Positions 10,779 to 23,616 of a stretch of DNA of 64,000 nucleotides are shown here, piece by piece. Below the pieces are notes generated by a model. It ran no database searches, was not told the origin of the DNA, and was given only the letters and a program-made list of their open reading frames with translations. Position numbers and translations under genes: made by a program. Every line of letters starts with the position of its first letter. Positions within the stretch are counted from its first letter, which is position 1. The stretch comes from Gigantopelta aegis (lineage: Eukaryota > Mollusca > Gastropoda > Neomphalida > Peltospiridae). The stretch spans positions 7,778,435 through 7,842,434 of the forward strand of contig NC_054703.1 in NCBI RefSeq assembly GCF_016097555.1, written 5' to 3'.

Positions 10779-11247
10779 TAAAGTTTGTTTTGCTTAACGA
10801 CACCACTAGAGCACATTGATCCACCAATCATCGGCTATTGGACGTCAAACATTTTGACTCGTAGCCTTAGGGAAACTCTGCTATATATTTCCATTGACAG
10901 CAAAATATATTTCTTTCCGATTGGAGGGGGGGGGGGGCGTAGCTCAGTGGTACAGCGCTCGCCTGATGCGTTATCGATCTAGGATCGATTCCCGTCGTTG
11001 GCACATTGGGCTCTTTCTCTTTCCAGCCAGTGCTCCACAACTGGTGTAAACAAAAAGGCCGTGGTATGTACTATCCTGTCTGTGAGATGGTGCATATAAA
11101 AGATCCCTTGCTTCTAATCGAAAAGAGTAGCCCGTGAAGTGGCGACAGCGGGTTTCCTCTCTCAATATCTAGCTCAGTCGATTGAGCACTCGCCTGAGGT
11201 GCTTGCGTCCCAGAATCGAACCACCTCAGTTGATCCGTTCGACTGAC

Positions 11248-11312
<65 letters not shown>

Positions 11313-11830
11313 CGTTCCAACCAGTGCACCACGACTGGTCGAAGGCCGTGATATGTGTGCTTTCCTGTTTGTGGGATAGTGCATATAAAACATCCCTTTC
11401 TGCATTAAGAAAAATGTAGCGGGTTTCCTCTGTTGACTACGTGTCAGAATTACTAAATGTTTGACATTCAATAGCCGATGATTAATTAATCAATGTGATC
11501 CAGTGGTGTCGTTAAAGAAATAACCATATGTCCGACGCCATATAACCGTAAATAAAATGTGTTGAGTGCGTCATTAAATAAAACATTTCCTTCCTTCTTT
11601 TCCATAGGGAAGCACATATCACGGCCTTTAGTATACCAGTCGTGGTGTACTGGTTGGGACGGGGAAAACATAGTCAGAGGATAAGGGGTGGGGATATAGC
11701 TCGCCCGGTGTAATTGGATAGTTGGATCGAACCTCCTTGGCGACCGCTTTGATTTTTCCTGTCCAAACCAATTACAAAACTGATACGTCAAAGACCATGG
11801 TATGTGCTGTCCTGTTTATTGCAAAATTCA
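10779..11830. mobile_element. Cluster of nested tRNA-derived SINE fragments
   Basis: From left to right: a minus-strand SINE 3' part (10779-10917, GTTTTGCTTAACGACACC); a plus-strand head and body (10934-11162, TAGCTCAGTGGTACAGCG and GGATCGATTCCC); another plus-strand SINE (11165-11521) with head TAGCTCAGTCGATTGAGC, an internal T run of about 60 (11251-11310) and the tail ATAGCCGATG ... GGTGTCGTTAAAG; a second tail type (11522-11597, GACGCCATATAACCG ... GCGTC); and further degraded SINE pieces to about 11830. The order implies repeated insertion of SINEs into SINEs. Confidence 0.75.
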
Positions 11831-11885
11831 CATTAAAAATTCGTTGGATGAAATTGTGTTCACAGCATAACAAAACACCACTCTC

Positions 11886-11890
11886 TTAAA

Positions 11891-11982
<92 letters not shown>
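11886..11982. repeat. TA then CA microsatellite
   Basis: About 16 TA units (with one CA interruption) run into about 28 CA units. No gene content. Confidence 0.95.
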
Positions 11983-12496
11983 CACTTCAATGCACTCTCA
12001 GAGTTTTGGTAGAGTTGGTCTTGTGAAGGTTACTGATGTTTAAATTTCATAACTGTTTTACGTGACCAGAACACGTGGTGAAGAGCTAATCATTTGACTG
12101 CTTTGACATAACTTGAATATTATGATTAGATATTTTGAAAACAAGTGTCAACGCTCACGTGGTACAAGTGGCAATTTCACAAAACATCGTAAACTTACGT
12201 CTGCGACTAGCGGTTATATACCGGACATACATTTACAAGTGTTCGGCATCTATTTCACGAAGAACATTACATCATTACGAACAATGGAGCATTTTAAGAA
12301 CAAAAGCATTAACTATATTTGTTGTACTATAATAGTAGTAAGAATTGTGGTTTTGTCGTAGATTTACGTTTACGTGAAAAACTAGGCTTACGGTAGTTTG
12401 TGAAAGTGGGACCAGAAGTTTAAACCAAATGTGTACACGTTCAAGTTAATGTTAAAGTTCAATTCTAAAATGTAACGAATTCCTGCAAGCAACTTA

Positions 12497-12860
12497 AAGA
12501 AGGAAATGTTTTATTTATCGACGCACTCAACACATTTTATTTACGGTTATATGGCGTCAGACATATGGTTAAGAAGCACACAGATATTGAATTGAAGTTT
12601 GTTTTGTTTAACGACACCACTGGATCACATTGGTTAAATAATTATTGGCTATTGGATGACTCGTAGTCAACAGAGGAAATCCGCTACCTTTTTCCTAATG
12701 CAGCAAGGAATCTTTTATATGCACTTTCCAACAGACAGGAACGCACATACCACGGCCTTTGACCAGTTGTGGTGCACTGGTTGTTTCGATAAACAAAAAA
12801 AAAATCAGTTGAACGGATCAACTGAGGTCGTTCGATTCTGCGACGCCAGGTTAAATTAAG
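12497..12860 (-). mobile_element. Two minus-strand SINE pieces in tandem
   Basis: A tail of the GACGCCATATAACCG type (12497-12590) is followed by a second minus-strand SINE (12592-12850) with the GACACCAC ... GGCTATTGGATG tail, the body AACGCACATACCACGGCC, and a head ending in an A-run and CAGTTGAACGGATCAACTG. The latter matches the head of the 11165-11521 copy. Confidence 0.75.
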
Positions 12861-13634
12861 TTGAAGTTAAAATAATATAGACCAGATTACACCAGTCGCA
12901 AGGCCGATTACTCAAGCACTAAGCAATATTATTTTGTCGATATGGCTTCGCTTCATGTAGTCAGGTCGCATTTTGCAGAAATGTGACAGGTAGGGTGTAT
13001 ACTACCAAATCAAATCCCATAGACAACAATAGTAACATATGTGGCTAAAACTAATACCTGCAGGGTATCAATCGACATAAACGCCACAGATATAAATACT
13101 ACCACCCCTCACCCTTAAAGTGAATCAGAAGAAATTGGGGTTCAAGCTGATCATTTCTGATAAAATGGGTAGCGTCTATGTGTACCCTAGTTCCGCACAA
13201 AATTCGAGTACTTTCTTAACAGGTACCCCCATACATGTTTCAAGCAAAAGCAAGGGGTCCAACCTAACCGTATGACACATGCTTGAACTTCGTAAGCCAC
13301 TTCAAAAATGGCGGATAAATCTCGCTTCGATACACGACGGTGAGTATATTTTGTCTTTGTGGTTAAAATAATATTGCGATACGGCTCTAGAAGGCATACT
13401 CTATCCATCTGTTTACTTAATTCTCGATTTTGTTCAACCAAAAAAAAGCTATTGAAGAAAAACCTCGTTGTTTTGACAGCCAAAACAAACACGATAAAAG
13501 TTGTGTGTGTTATTTTAACGAGTTATATTTATATACTTGAAAAGTGTCATGATAAAAGTTTGTATACCATGGAAGCTAAATTAAGCAAATACGTTTTGGA
13601 CAGTCATTTTATAATTATCCATACAAGAATTTTC
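12861..13634. other. No recognised gene
   Basis: Unique-looking sequence. A 101-codon minus-strand frame at 13187-13492 and a 93-codon plus-strand frame at 13359-13640 show no recognisable motif, and I do not support either as a gene. Confidence 0.4.
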
Positions 13635-14645
13635 TTATAGTTTAGGCACATCTTCGTCTGCGGAGCCTGGCCGCTTGTGGTAATGTTCTAGTATCTGCCT
13701 GGGCCGCTTGTTGTAATGCCCCAGTATGAGCCAGGGCCGCTTGTGGTAATGTTCCAGTATGAGCCAGGGCCGCTTGTGGTAATGTTCCAATATGAGCCTG
13801 GGCCGCTTGTGGTAATGCTCCAGTATCAGCCTGGGCCGCTTGTGGTAATGTTCCAGTATTAACCTGGGCCTCCTGTGGTAATGCTCCAGTATCAGCCTGG
13901 GCCTCTTGTGGTAATGCTCCAGTATCAGCCTGGGCCGCTTGTGGTAATGCTCCAATATCAACCTGGGCCTCTTGTGGTAATGCTCCAGTATCAGTCTGGG
14001 CCTCTTGTGGTAATGCTCCAGTATCAACCTGGGCCTCTTGTGGCAATGCTCCAGTATCAGCCTGGGCCTCTTGTGGTAATGCTCCAGTATCAGCCTGGGC
14101 CTCTTGTGGTAATGTTCCAGTATCAACCTGGGCCTCTTGTGGTAATTCTCCAGTATCAGCTTGGGTCGCTTGTGGTAATGCTCCAGTATCAGCCAGGGCC
14201 GCTTGTGGTAATGTTCCAGTATCAACCTGGGCCTCTTGTGGTAATGCTCCAGTATCAGCCTGTGCCTCTTGTGGTAATGCTCCAGTATCAGCCTGGGTCT
14301 CTTGTGGTAATGCTCCAATATCAACCTGGGTCTCTTGTGGTAATGCTCCAGTATCAACCTGTGCCTCTTGTGGTAATGATCCAGTATCAGCCTGGGTCTC
14401 TTGTGGTAATGCTCCAGTATCAACCTGGGTCTCTTGTGGTAATGCTCCAGTATCAGCCTGTGCCTCTTGTGGTAATGCTCCAGTATCAGCCTGGGTCTCT
14501 TGTGGTAATGCTCCAGTATCAACCTGGGTCTCTTGTGGTAATGCTCCAGTATCAACCTGGGAAACTTGTGGTAATGCTCCAGTATGAGCCTGGGCCGTTT
14601 GTGGTGATGTTCTAATATGAGCCTGGGCCGCTTGTGGTAATGTTC
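13635..14645. repeat. 33-bp minisatellite, locus 1
   Basis: About 30 copies of a 33-bp unit (consensus part CTTGTGGTAATGCTCCAGTA plus CCTGGGCC). Because 33 is a multiple of three and the unit lacks stops in several frames, three long frames stay open: a minus-strand 306-codon frame of the 11-residue unit LILEHYHKRPR, a minus-strand 134-codon frame of DTGALPQEAQ units, and a plus-strand 246-codon frame of MLQYQPGPLVV units. No splice or start context favours any of them. The same unit family recurs at 21.9-22.4 kb. Confidence 0.9.
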
Positions 14646-15100
14646 ACATTACATTATAAAGATGTGTATTAATAATATAAATACATGATATTACATTATA
14701 GAGATATATGTATTAACAATATAGATGCATTCTGCGATGTAACAGAGTAGAGGTATATTGTAAAATATAATTATTCAGAAAATTTCAGTTACAACTGTGT
14801 ACTTTATAATTATTGATATTACAATATATAGATATAAATAAAATAAATAAATAAATAATAAAATAATAATAATAATAATAATAATTAAATTGTCATAAAA
14901 TAACAATAAGACATAAAATAATGTAATACGATTTAAAATATATCAAGTATAGTTGTATGTTGACCTTTAGTTTCATTAACTGGTTAATGTATGGTAATTT
15001 TGGTTTTTGTTGGGTATTGTTGTTATGGGCGTTTAAATACTTGAAAAATTATATTCATGAATTTAGCTAATTGTTTAGTGTGCTTATTCATTTACTGCTC
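14646..15100. other. AT-rich non-coding stretch
   Basis: AT-rich sequence with AATA/ATA runs near 14825-14885, next to the 3' end of the second CR1-like LINE. It may be that LINE's 3' UTR, but no tail could be fixed. Confidence 0.4.
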
Positions 15101-15344
15101 ATAAGTTCTCTAAATTTATATATATTTGGTCGTATATAATAATATGGACGTAAACATTCTTAAATAATGAAATTCGTCTCCTATGTAGTTTTCATCACAA
15201 ATAGTACAAAGTCTATCTTTTAATAGAACTGTATCCCAACGTCCAGTCTCAACAGGTACATAATGGTTAGAAGTCCTAAATTTTATCATAACAGTCCATA
15301 ATTTTTCAGGAATAATATTAAGATAATTTTCAAAATTTAATTGG

Positions 15345-16521
15345 TGTCACGGGGATCCTATAATACCCGTAACTGAATAAAACACGTTTATCCAAATATC
15401 TCTCCTAACTGTATATCTATTAGATCTCTCTGTATCGGGCAGTTTATACCCGAGTGGCTCGTCTCTAGGTATAATCAGAGATAAGATCTTATATAAATAT
15501 GTGTTATTATAGCACGTTTAGTTCACAAGAAAGCACAACAAAAACACAATACACTTTGGAATCTGTATTAATACTACGCTGACAAATGTACTGCCGCAGT
15601 AGTTAATTAACAACAACAATACAATAACAACCCAGAACTAATCACTTAATTAGTTAATCACTAGGTGTCTAGTTTACACAATATTCTAATCACTTCACCG
15701 TGACACAACACCCACACGTGTGATAATTGAGAAACGCTTCCAGGGGAACTTAATTAATAAAGGAATTACAACTCTATTCCTACTTGGTTAATTTTTATTT
15801 AACCCTTAACTACTCATTCAGTAACCTTGTAATACAGAATTAATACTGGTACCTATCACAATAAAGACAATAACATACAGTTTACCTAGGTCCTCTAGGA
15901 TGACCGGCTAAGCTTTATATTTTTAGAACAGTGAAGCCTAGAATTTACTTCGTCAGTTACCGGAAACACTGTCTAAATAATATTGGTATAATACAGTATT
16001 AAAATATTTAAAGTCACATCAATCACATCAAGGTTATACAACAGAGCAGAAATATATATTTATCAGTCCGGACGGACAACGTTCCCCTGGAACCTTCCTT
16101 TTTGTTCTCCTCGATAAATCTCAAATCCTAGCTATTTATTACACAAACCGAATATCGCCTGGGGGCACATCGCGGTACTCCCCCTATCATGTGAATTTTC
16201 CACAGCTACCAAGACGACATTTTTTCTTAGATGGTCAGACTAGCTGTCGCCATCCGCTAGGAAAACAAGGTCGTAAAACAGAACTCGCGAAGGTATTACG
16301 TAACTACTGGCCACATGGCCTCCACACCTGGTGTGGGTGTGTAATAGGGGGGTACGGTCGCGCGGAGGTATTACGTAACAAGGTGCCCAGCTAGTCTAAG
16401 TGCATATTGATAACAGCTCGACCACCATCGCGTGGGGGTATTACGTAACCACGCCGCACACGGCCCTCTGAAACAATTAACATCGCCACAGGCGAAAAAA
16501 ATAAGAGCATGTCCCGTCACA
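15345..16521. mobile_element. Solo LTR of an LTR retrotransposon
   Basis: The 1177-bp block begins TGTCACGGG and ends CCCGTCACA, a TG...CA inverted terminus, and is flanked by a perfect 5-bp duplication ATTGG (15340-15344 and 16522-16526). The LINE reading frame ending at FKDQ on one side resumes as LNFENYL on the other once one ATTGG copy is discounted, so the block is a clean insertion. No internal gag or pol remains, hence a solo LTR formed by recombination. The three TTACGTAA sites near the right end and an AATAAA-like motif near 15800 on the minus strand suggest transcription right to left (inference). Confidence 0.9.
16291..16450. promoter_or_regulatory. Three TTACGTAA bZIP-type sites in the solo LTR
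   Basis: The 13-mer GGTATTACGTAAC occurs three times, with its palindromic core at 16296-16303, 16371-16378 and 16441-16448 (spacing 75 and 70 bp). TTACGTAA is the preferred palindrome of PAR-bZIP, E4BP4 and C/EBP-like factors. Direct enhancer repeats are typical of U3 regions. Function is inferred from the repeat alone. Confidence 0.55.
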
Positions 16522-19112
16522 ATTGGTCTTTGAAATATTCGTAGGTTTTACCTCTCGATGGTTCTGAAATATTATTTTTCCATGTTTGTAAATACTGGTC
16601 GTTTTGTCGTATGCTGATTTGTTGTGATAGCCATTTTACCGATAGAAAGGTTTGTGATAGCCACATATTACTCATTCCTAGATGATCTAAACTATTTTTA
16701 ACAGCACCAATCCAGTTATAATTAGTTCCATTGCTAATATGGTCTCTCATCATTGATTTGTATAATAATAGAGATAGTTTAGATTGTTTCCCAGAGATAA
16801 CTCGTGCCCAATAACAAAATTAATCTTTTGTGGATAGTCAACTCGACTGGCATTCTATTAAGTTCACCATATAACATTCAGATTGGGGTAGCTTTTTTCA
16901 CAGGGAGAATATGTCTAATAAAATTGATTTGAACAGTTATAGATGTCGTTGTTTTCGAATCCCCATATTTCACATCTATATAATAATATTGGCAGAACCA
17001 TCGAGTCAAACATTTTGAGTTTACATTCTACTGATAGATGACGATCTTTTGCTTTTGCCAGAACGAAATACATAGTCTTTGTCGCCTGTTGTTTAAGTCT
17101 AATGTTAGTATTTTTGAATTTATTTAGTTTGGTAAAAGTGACACCTAAATGTTTGTATTCTTTGACATTTTCGAGAGTAGTTTTTCCAATCTTAAAAATA
17201 TATTTATAATCTTTAGAATTTCCATTAAAAATTAAGACTTTTGTTTTTGTAGTATTTATTTTAAGTTTCCAAATATTACAATATTGATAGAATATATTTA
17301 ACGTGTGTTGTAAATTGACCGCACTTGTTGCTAGTAAAGCATCGTCAGCGTACAATAAGCAAATAAGATGTATTCCAATGTCTTGTGTGTTATTTATATT
17401 ATCTGCGATGGCAGAAACACCTTCATAACCGTGGTTAAGTAAATAGTTTTCTAGATCATTTAAATACAGAAAAAATAAAATCGGGGATAAATTTTCATCA
17501 TGACATACACCATTATGGCATGCGAATAATGGTGATTTATTGTTATTTACAAATATTAATGATTTTATACCTTGATACATTTGATAAATGATTCTAAAGA
17601 ATTTACCATTTTTGTTATTTTCTAGTAACTTGTGCATAGATGTGCTTTTGGGATCATATCGAAAGCTTTTTCAAAATCAACAAATGCACAATGTAGTTTC
17701 TTTTTCCTTTTTTCAGGATATCAATTAGTGAATGAAGTGTAAATAAGTGATCTGTAGTCGAATAACCTCTGCGGAAAGCAGTCTGGGCTTCGCTCATAAC
17801 ATCGTTTTCTTCAATAAAAGTAGTTAACCGGTTATTTAATACAGTTGTAAATAACTTTGAACAGCAACATAGTAATGTATTTGGTCGATAATTTTCAGGG
17901 GATGAACTACTACCTTTATTTTTAAAGATTGGTATAATTATTCCAGTCAGCCATTCTTCTGGATACACACTATGATCTAAAAGTATATTGAAGAGTTTAA
18001 CATAGAATGGGAGCAATAAATGGGCTGTCGATTTAATATATTCGTTAATTATTTTATCTACACCTGCTGCTTTATTGTTGTTTTATTGATTTTAGTATTT
18101 CGTCCTCGCTGAATTTTCCATTTATGATATCATCGTTGCTTACTTGGTCTACGAGATCATCAATATTTATGTCGGGCACTGTATCAGCCGATAGGTCCTT
18201 ATTTAATTCACTGAAATAATTAAAGTAGTCTTCAACCGATGGTGCACTTTCTGTCCTGCTTTTTGTCTCTAAATATTTTATAGAATTCTTTGGGGTCATT
18301 TGTTTTTAATAGACTCATGTTCTGCTCTGTTTTAAATTTGTAATGAGAATAAGATTTAAATATAAATTTCTTATAGCATTTACTTGCGTTTGTTAAGTTC
18401 ATTTTATTTGCTATAGTTTTAGGTTTCGAGAAACATTTTTTTGCCTCCAAATATTTTGTTCGTAGAAGCTTACACCGTTTACTAAACCAGGATCGCTTAT
18501 TATCTGGCGAAGTGCCAGATCTATGTTTTCGTGTCGGCACGTGGCCGAACTTAAGTTGGCCGAGTCTAAAAATAGCTTGTTCAGCGTGTCGACTGTTTGG
18601 TTTACACGTGTTGGGATACTGATAGATTCATCATCGAGAATTACCGATAATGATTGAAGTAAGTTTGTATTGATATTGCTAATAAATTCTTCACTTTTAT
18701 TGGCGTTCCATTTACCGATATTAATTGACTCCAACTCGTCATTTACACATTGGTTATGTTTAAATTATATGTCACGGTCCGTCTGAATCTTACAGGTAAG
18801 TACAACTGCACAGTGGCTGTCTGAAAAGAGCGGGTCAAAATTACACACTTCAAAGTCAATGACAGATTTAAAGATGTGGTGAGTACCAATAACATAATCA
18901 AACTACAATCTTTACTGGTGACTGCGCCTATATTTTTATCTGTTTCGCATCTACCGTTGAGGATATATATATTATTATGTTTGCACAAATCAAGAAGTTT
19001 AAGACCATGGCTGTTAACCTTACCCGTATCCTTGCTTGCTCTGTCCCTGGGTACATTTAAAGTATCAAGCTTTGCTATATCATTTAAAAAGGTTTTCATG
19101 TCAACATTATCA

Positions 19113-19252
<140 letters not shown>

Positions 19253-19884
19253 TATTATGTTCATCAAGTGTAGTGTAATCAGGCAAACATCTAGTTCTTG
19301 CATTAAAATCACCTATTAGGAGCAGAGGTTTTCCCGGTTCTGTCATTTGGGAAATTTCATTTACAACAATATCAAAGGTATCAACTTTTAAGTATGATGA
19401 GCCAATTGGTGGAATACACACAACACCAGCAGTTACGCTATTATCTATACACTCTTTGTCTAAAATACTAAACCAAGAAATATACTGCGAGTTATTTTTT
19501 ACCTTTATTTTAACTAGGTTGGTCAGTTCATTTCTTACACCAATAACAATACCACCAGATGATCTTTTACCTTTTCTCTTATTGAAATGTAGAGTGTAAC
19601 CTGGGATTAACTGTGATAAGCAATCACTTTCATCTGTTTTACTTTCAGTAAAGCATAGAATATCATATTGTGAGACAAACTTTAGAAAGTCAGGTATAAC
19701 CAATTTGTTTCTTAGGCCACAGACATTTAAACTAGGTATTTTTAAGTAAATACAGCTGTGTTTCATATTGGTAAAGTCTATGTTATCAGTGGTTTGGGTA
19801 TTATATACAGTGTAAGATGAAGCCTGGCTGTTTACAAAATAACTAAGGTTAGGTGCATGGGTATCACTGGTAGGTTCAATAGCA

Positions 19885-19887
19885 CAA

Positions 19888-19928
<41 letters not shown>

Positions 19929-19942
19929 GGGGGGGGGGGTTA
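19885..19942. repeat. GT repeat followed by G run
   Basis: About 18 GT units and a G run lie within the N-terminal part of the CR1-like LINE frame, where they read as a Thr-His/Pro tract on the minus strand. Confidence 0.9.
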
Positions 19943-19983
19943 CATGGCTATTTACAAAATATGTATGCTTTGCTTTAGGGAGA

Positions 19984-20560
19984 TCACTGATCACTGATCA
20001 CAGTACTGGGCTGTGTATATCCACTTGTATTACTGTGATGGGTCTCACAATTTATATGCCTATTTACATTGTACATATTGGTGGATTCGGGTGCTAGTAC
20101 ATCATTTGTCTCAACATGTTCACTTGTGCTACAATTTGGGGTCATATTTGTTACATTCTTATCCACAATATGTCCAGTTGTAGTACAATGGGGTCATATA
20201 TATTTTGTTGTTTGAATCATACATATCAATGGGTTTAGATACATCATAAGTCGTATGTTCACTCGTAGTACAATAGAGGGTCGCATGTGATATTTGGCTA
20301 TTTACATCATACATATCAATGGTTTTAGGTACATCATAGGTCACACTATGTTCACTTGTAGTACAATGGGGGGTCACATGTAATATTTGGCTATTTACAT
20401 CATGCATATGAATGGGTTTAGATACAACATAGGTCACAATATGTTCATTCGTAGTACAATAGGGGGTCACATGTGGTATTTGGCTATTTACATCATTCTT
20501 ATCAATGGGTTTAGATATATTGTGAGTCATAATATGTTCACTCATAATACAATGGGGGGG
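19984..20560 (-). repeat. 93-bp tandem repeat with open reading frame, upstream of the LINE endonuclease
   Basis: On the minus strand a 31-residue unit repeats about four to six times with decay. Conserved parts include HVTPYCTTNEH, SKPIDMYDVNSQI and MTPNCSTSEH. Unit substitutions largely keep the frame open. The reading frame leads toward the endonuclease ORF that starts near 19994, where YFVNSHVT and YFVNSQAS look like further degenerate units. It may be an ORF1-like or N-terminal extension of this LINE, or a minisatellite formed next to it. Confidence 0.6.
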
Positions 20561-21910
20561 GGGGGGGGGGGGGAGCTAAGTTGGCAATCAGTCATTTCTA
20601 TCCTAACACCCCCTTCTCAAAACGCACACACGCATACACTGAAAACACCGAGGGCTCGCACTGTCGATAGCCAAATTATCCATTGGCTAATTAAAAATTA
20701 CGTTTGCAAAAAATGGCTAATAAAATTTGCAAGTGGCTAAAATGTTGGCTAATGCCATTTTCTATCTTCTGGTGTGAACAAACGGTTACATAATCTATCC
20801 GACATCTCAAACATAATAATAATACCAAATATTCATTTAGCGTAATGGCGATCTCGCGACCGGTAACGAGAAACGGTGTTATCCAGAATACGGCATAGGC
20901 CTTATGATGTTTGCTTATTTTAATAATCACGGTTATTAATTTTAACGGCATGCATTCGACATGTATGACAGCAAGTTGACGGTTATTCAATGTCTGGAAG
21001 ATCTGTAACTTGTTATTTTAACTTTGTAAAGTCTTTGAACCAAAGTAATAAAAACAAACCGAAAATGCAAGTCAATTTGAATACACGTCAGTTCAGGGCC
21101 GAAAGACATGTAGGTTATCCCAAGGGCTGAGTTCAGCCAGACCGAGCGAAAACAAAACGTTTGCTACACTGGTTTCTGCGCTTCAGGTTAAACCAAATGG
21201 ACACGACGGACGCCAATCAAATAGTTTGCGAACGTTAGGATGAACGTTCGTTGGCTGAACTGCGGAGAACTCTCAGATCAAATATACGTCACGCTTTAGT
21301 GTCAGCTGATACCTATGTGTCAAGAGACATCGTTGCGGACATTAAACAATACGATAACACAGAAGTAAATCTTGATGTCAATTTGTAGAAAAGCAATAGT
21401 TGTTTCCATCAATGAAGACCTAACTGCAGTTTCGTTTATTTCCTTTGTCTTTGTTAATTTTGTACCTATGGTCGAGAGCACGCATGCAGATCGCGATCGC
21501 GGAAAATTAATCATATTTGTTACATAACGAGTTGACATTCAATAGTTAGCTGGATTTGAAAAAGACCGTGCATTTTAATTTTATTAACGTTTTTGTTTTG
21601 TTATATAAATGGAATATACTGTGAAGTCAGCATTCTTAGCCTAGGTATTTTACAAGCAGAAATCACAACAAGCATTTAACACGACGCTGAAATCAACAAC
21701 AACAGCATGGCGCAAATTATGAAATTGTTTGGGGTGGGGAATTGATGGGTTACTTTAAAAAAAATTAAGAAAAAAAAAACTGATTTGCTGGATTGAAGGC
21801 GAACACTTAACTGTTTTCAACCCACTACTCCACTTATTTTGGCTTGATTTGTGTTACACTGATGCTAAAAATGTAAGTGCCTTAAAAACAATCCTGGGAA
21901 AGGCCTGGAC
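20561..21910. other. No recognised gene
   Basis: A G run lies at about 20553-20572, and a patch of GGCTAAT motifs at 20690-20750. Frames of 60-100 codons on both strands carry no recognisable motif. The GAACGTTC palindromes near 21243 are isolated. Nothing else was recognised. Confidence 0.45.
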
Positions 21911-22385
21911 TGTAGGTGCCTGGAGGCTTGTAGTGATATTCCAGTAGGTGCCTGGCGCCTTGTAGTAATGTTCCAGTATCAGCCCGGGTCGCTTGTGATA
22001 ATGTTCCAGTAGGTGCCTGGCGCCTTGTAGTAATGTTCCAGTATCAGCCCGGGTCGCTTGTGGTAATGTTCCAGTAGGTGCCTGGCGCCTTGTAGTAATG
22101 TTCCAGTATCAGCCCGGGTCGCTTGTGGTAATGTTCCAGTAGGTGCCTGACCGCCTGTGCTAATGTTCCAGTATCAGACCGGGCCGCTTATGATAATGCT
22201 CCAGTATGAGCCAAGGCCGCTTGTTGTAATGTTCAAGTATCAGCCTAGGTCGCTTGTCGTAATGTTCCAGTATCAATCTGGGCTGCTTGTGGTAATGTTC
22301 AACAATCGGCCCGAGCCGCTTGTGGTAATGATTCAGTATCAGCCTGGGCCGCTTATGGTACTGCTCCAATATCAACCTGATAATG
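21911..22385. repeat. 33-bp minisatellite, locus 2
   Basis: The units match locus 1 at 13.6 kb (GTAATGTTCCAGTATCAGCC, CGCTTGTGGTAATG). Here a higher-order pair repeats with the variant GTAGGTGCCTGGCGCCTTGT, and a more divergent set of units (22157-22385) keeps LILEHYHKRP-like reading on the minus strand. Shared unit sequence at two loci 8 kb apart suggests dispersal rather than independent origin. Confidence 0.85.
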
Positions 22386-22420
22386 CGATTTTTTTGCACT
22401 TTTCAGTTTTAAAATGATCC

Positions 22421-22600
22421 AAAAGCTAATTCAAGATGTCCTAGAATGTACCTAGTCTGAACGATAAAGCTAATTCAAGATGTTCTAGAATGTACCTAGT
22501 CTGAACGATAAAGCTAATTCAAGATGTTCTAGAATGTACCTAGTCTGAACGACAAAGCTAATTCAAGATGTTCTAGAATGTACCTAGTCTGAACGACAAG
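22421..22600. repeat. 44-bp tandem repeat, four units
   Basis: A unit containing AAAGCTAATTCAAGATGTTC and GAATGTACCTAGTCTGAACG repeats at exact 44-bp spacing (GCTAATT at 22425, 22469, 22513, 22557). The units are nearly identical, so the array is young. No coding meaning was found. Confidence 0.9.
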
Positions 22601-22948
22601 GCTTCAGCACTTTCAAAAACATATCTCTGCGGAACACAGAGTCAAAAGTTTTAATTTTTGTATACACATCCGTATTTTCACGCTCTTGTTTTATAGGAAA
22701 TATTTCTGAAACTCACGGCAGGATAAAGTTCTCTGAAAAACAACAGAAAATTGGTTAGGATTGTAATAAATGAAACGTTCTTTAAGGTGATAATTTTTGA
22801 CATATTCACTATGGGTATGTAAAAAAGAACGACAAACAAGTACCCCTATTAGGTGATTATGAGTTTGGAATCTTTTTAAAATTGGACACCACATGTTATG
22901 TTTTTGACCAATTTTAAACATCAGTTCTCTTACTACAACCTTTCTAAA

Positions 22949-22949
<1 letters not shown>

Positions 22950-22991
<42 letters not shown>

Positions 22992-23003
22992 ATATATATA
23001 TCT

Positions 23004-23034
<31 letters not shown>

Positions 23035-23175
23035 TATTTAGAAATTTCCAGGGTATGTAATTTTACCCTTCGTACCCTTTGACAGAAAGCCTGACAACCC
23101 AGATAGCGAAGGTGTGTGTCAAGGGTAGTGTTCTAGAACCTTAACTGGAAATACGCACAAAGCTAAATTGAAATA
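22950..23175. repeat. TA/TATC microsatellite and SINE-body remnant
   Basis: TA and TATC units fill 22950-23038. At about 23085-23165 the sequence (GACAACCCAGATAGC, GTGTGTGTCAAGGG, GAACCTTAACTGGAAATA) aligns with the SINE body of the 8004-9366 retroposon, indicating another copy of that SINE family with its head lost. Confidence 0.6.
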
Positions 23176-23616
23176 AAATTAATGAATATGAGAGTCTGTC
23201 TATCCAGGCATGACCCCAGCACAGTATGGCTTTGTTCGCCTAGCTACTACACGGCCCGAACAATACTGTACAATGAAACATAACCACATGTATGAATATT
23301 TATATGTATAGGGATCCGGTCGTTGTAGTTGCATAAGTTTCACAGGGTTGGTATGAAAATATACAGAGCTTGTAACATAGTCACCAATTTAGCCAGTTGC
23401 TCATAGATGACGATAACCGTAGCTAAAGATTGGCGCATGAACACAAACTCTAGCAAGAAGTGAGTATTTGGTAATATAGGTTTAATACAATGCATGGATA
23501 TGAATTTGTTATTACTTTTTCATAATTTGTGCATGTAAATTAATAATTCACCACACGTATGAGACAAACAGTAAAAGTTCGTAGCTAAACATTGGGGCAT
23601 GACTCTATTAAGAATT

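Noticed and set aside
13642..14615. Very long open frames (up to 306 codons) in the minisatellite
   Set aside because: A 33-bp unit without stops keeps three frames open at once; no start, splice or composition evidence supports translation.
22421..22600. CRISPR-like array
   Set aside because: The units are contiguous with no variable spacers, and the genome is eukaryotic; it is a simple 44-bp tandem repeat.
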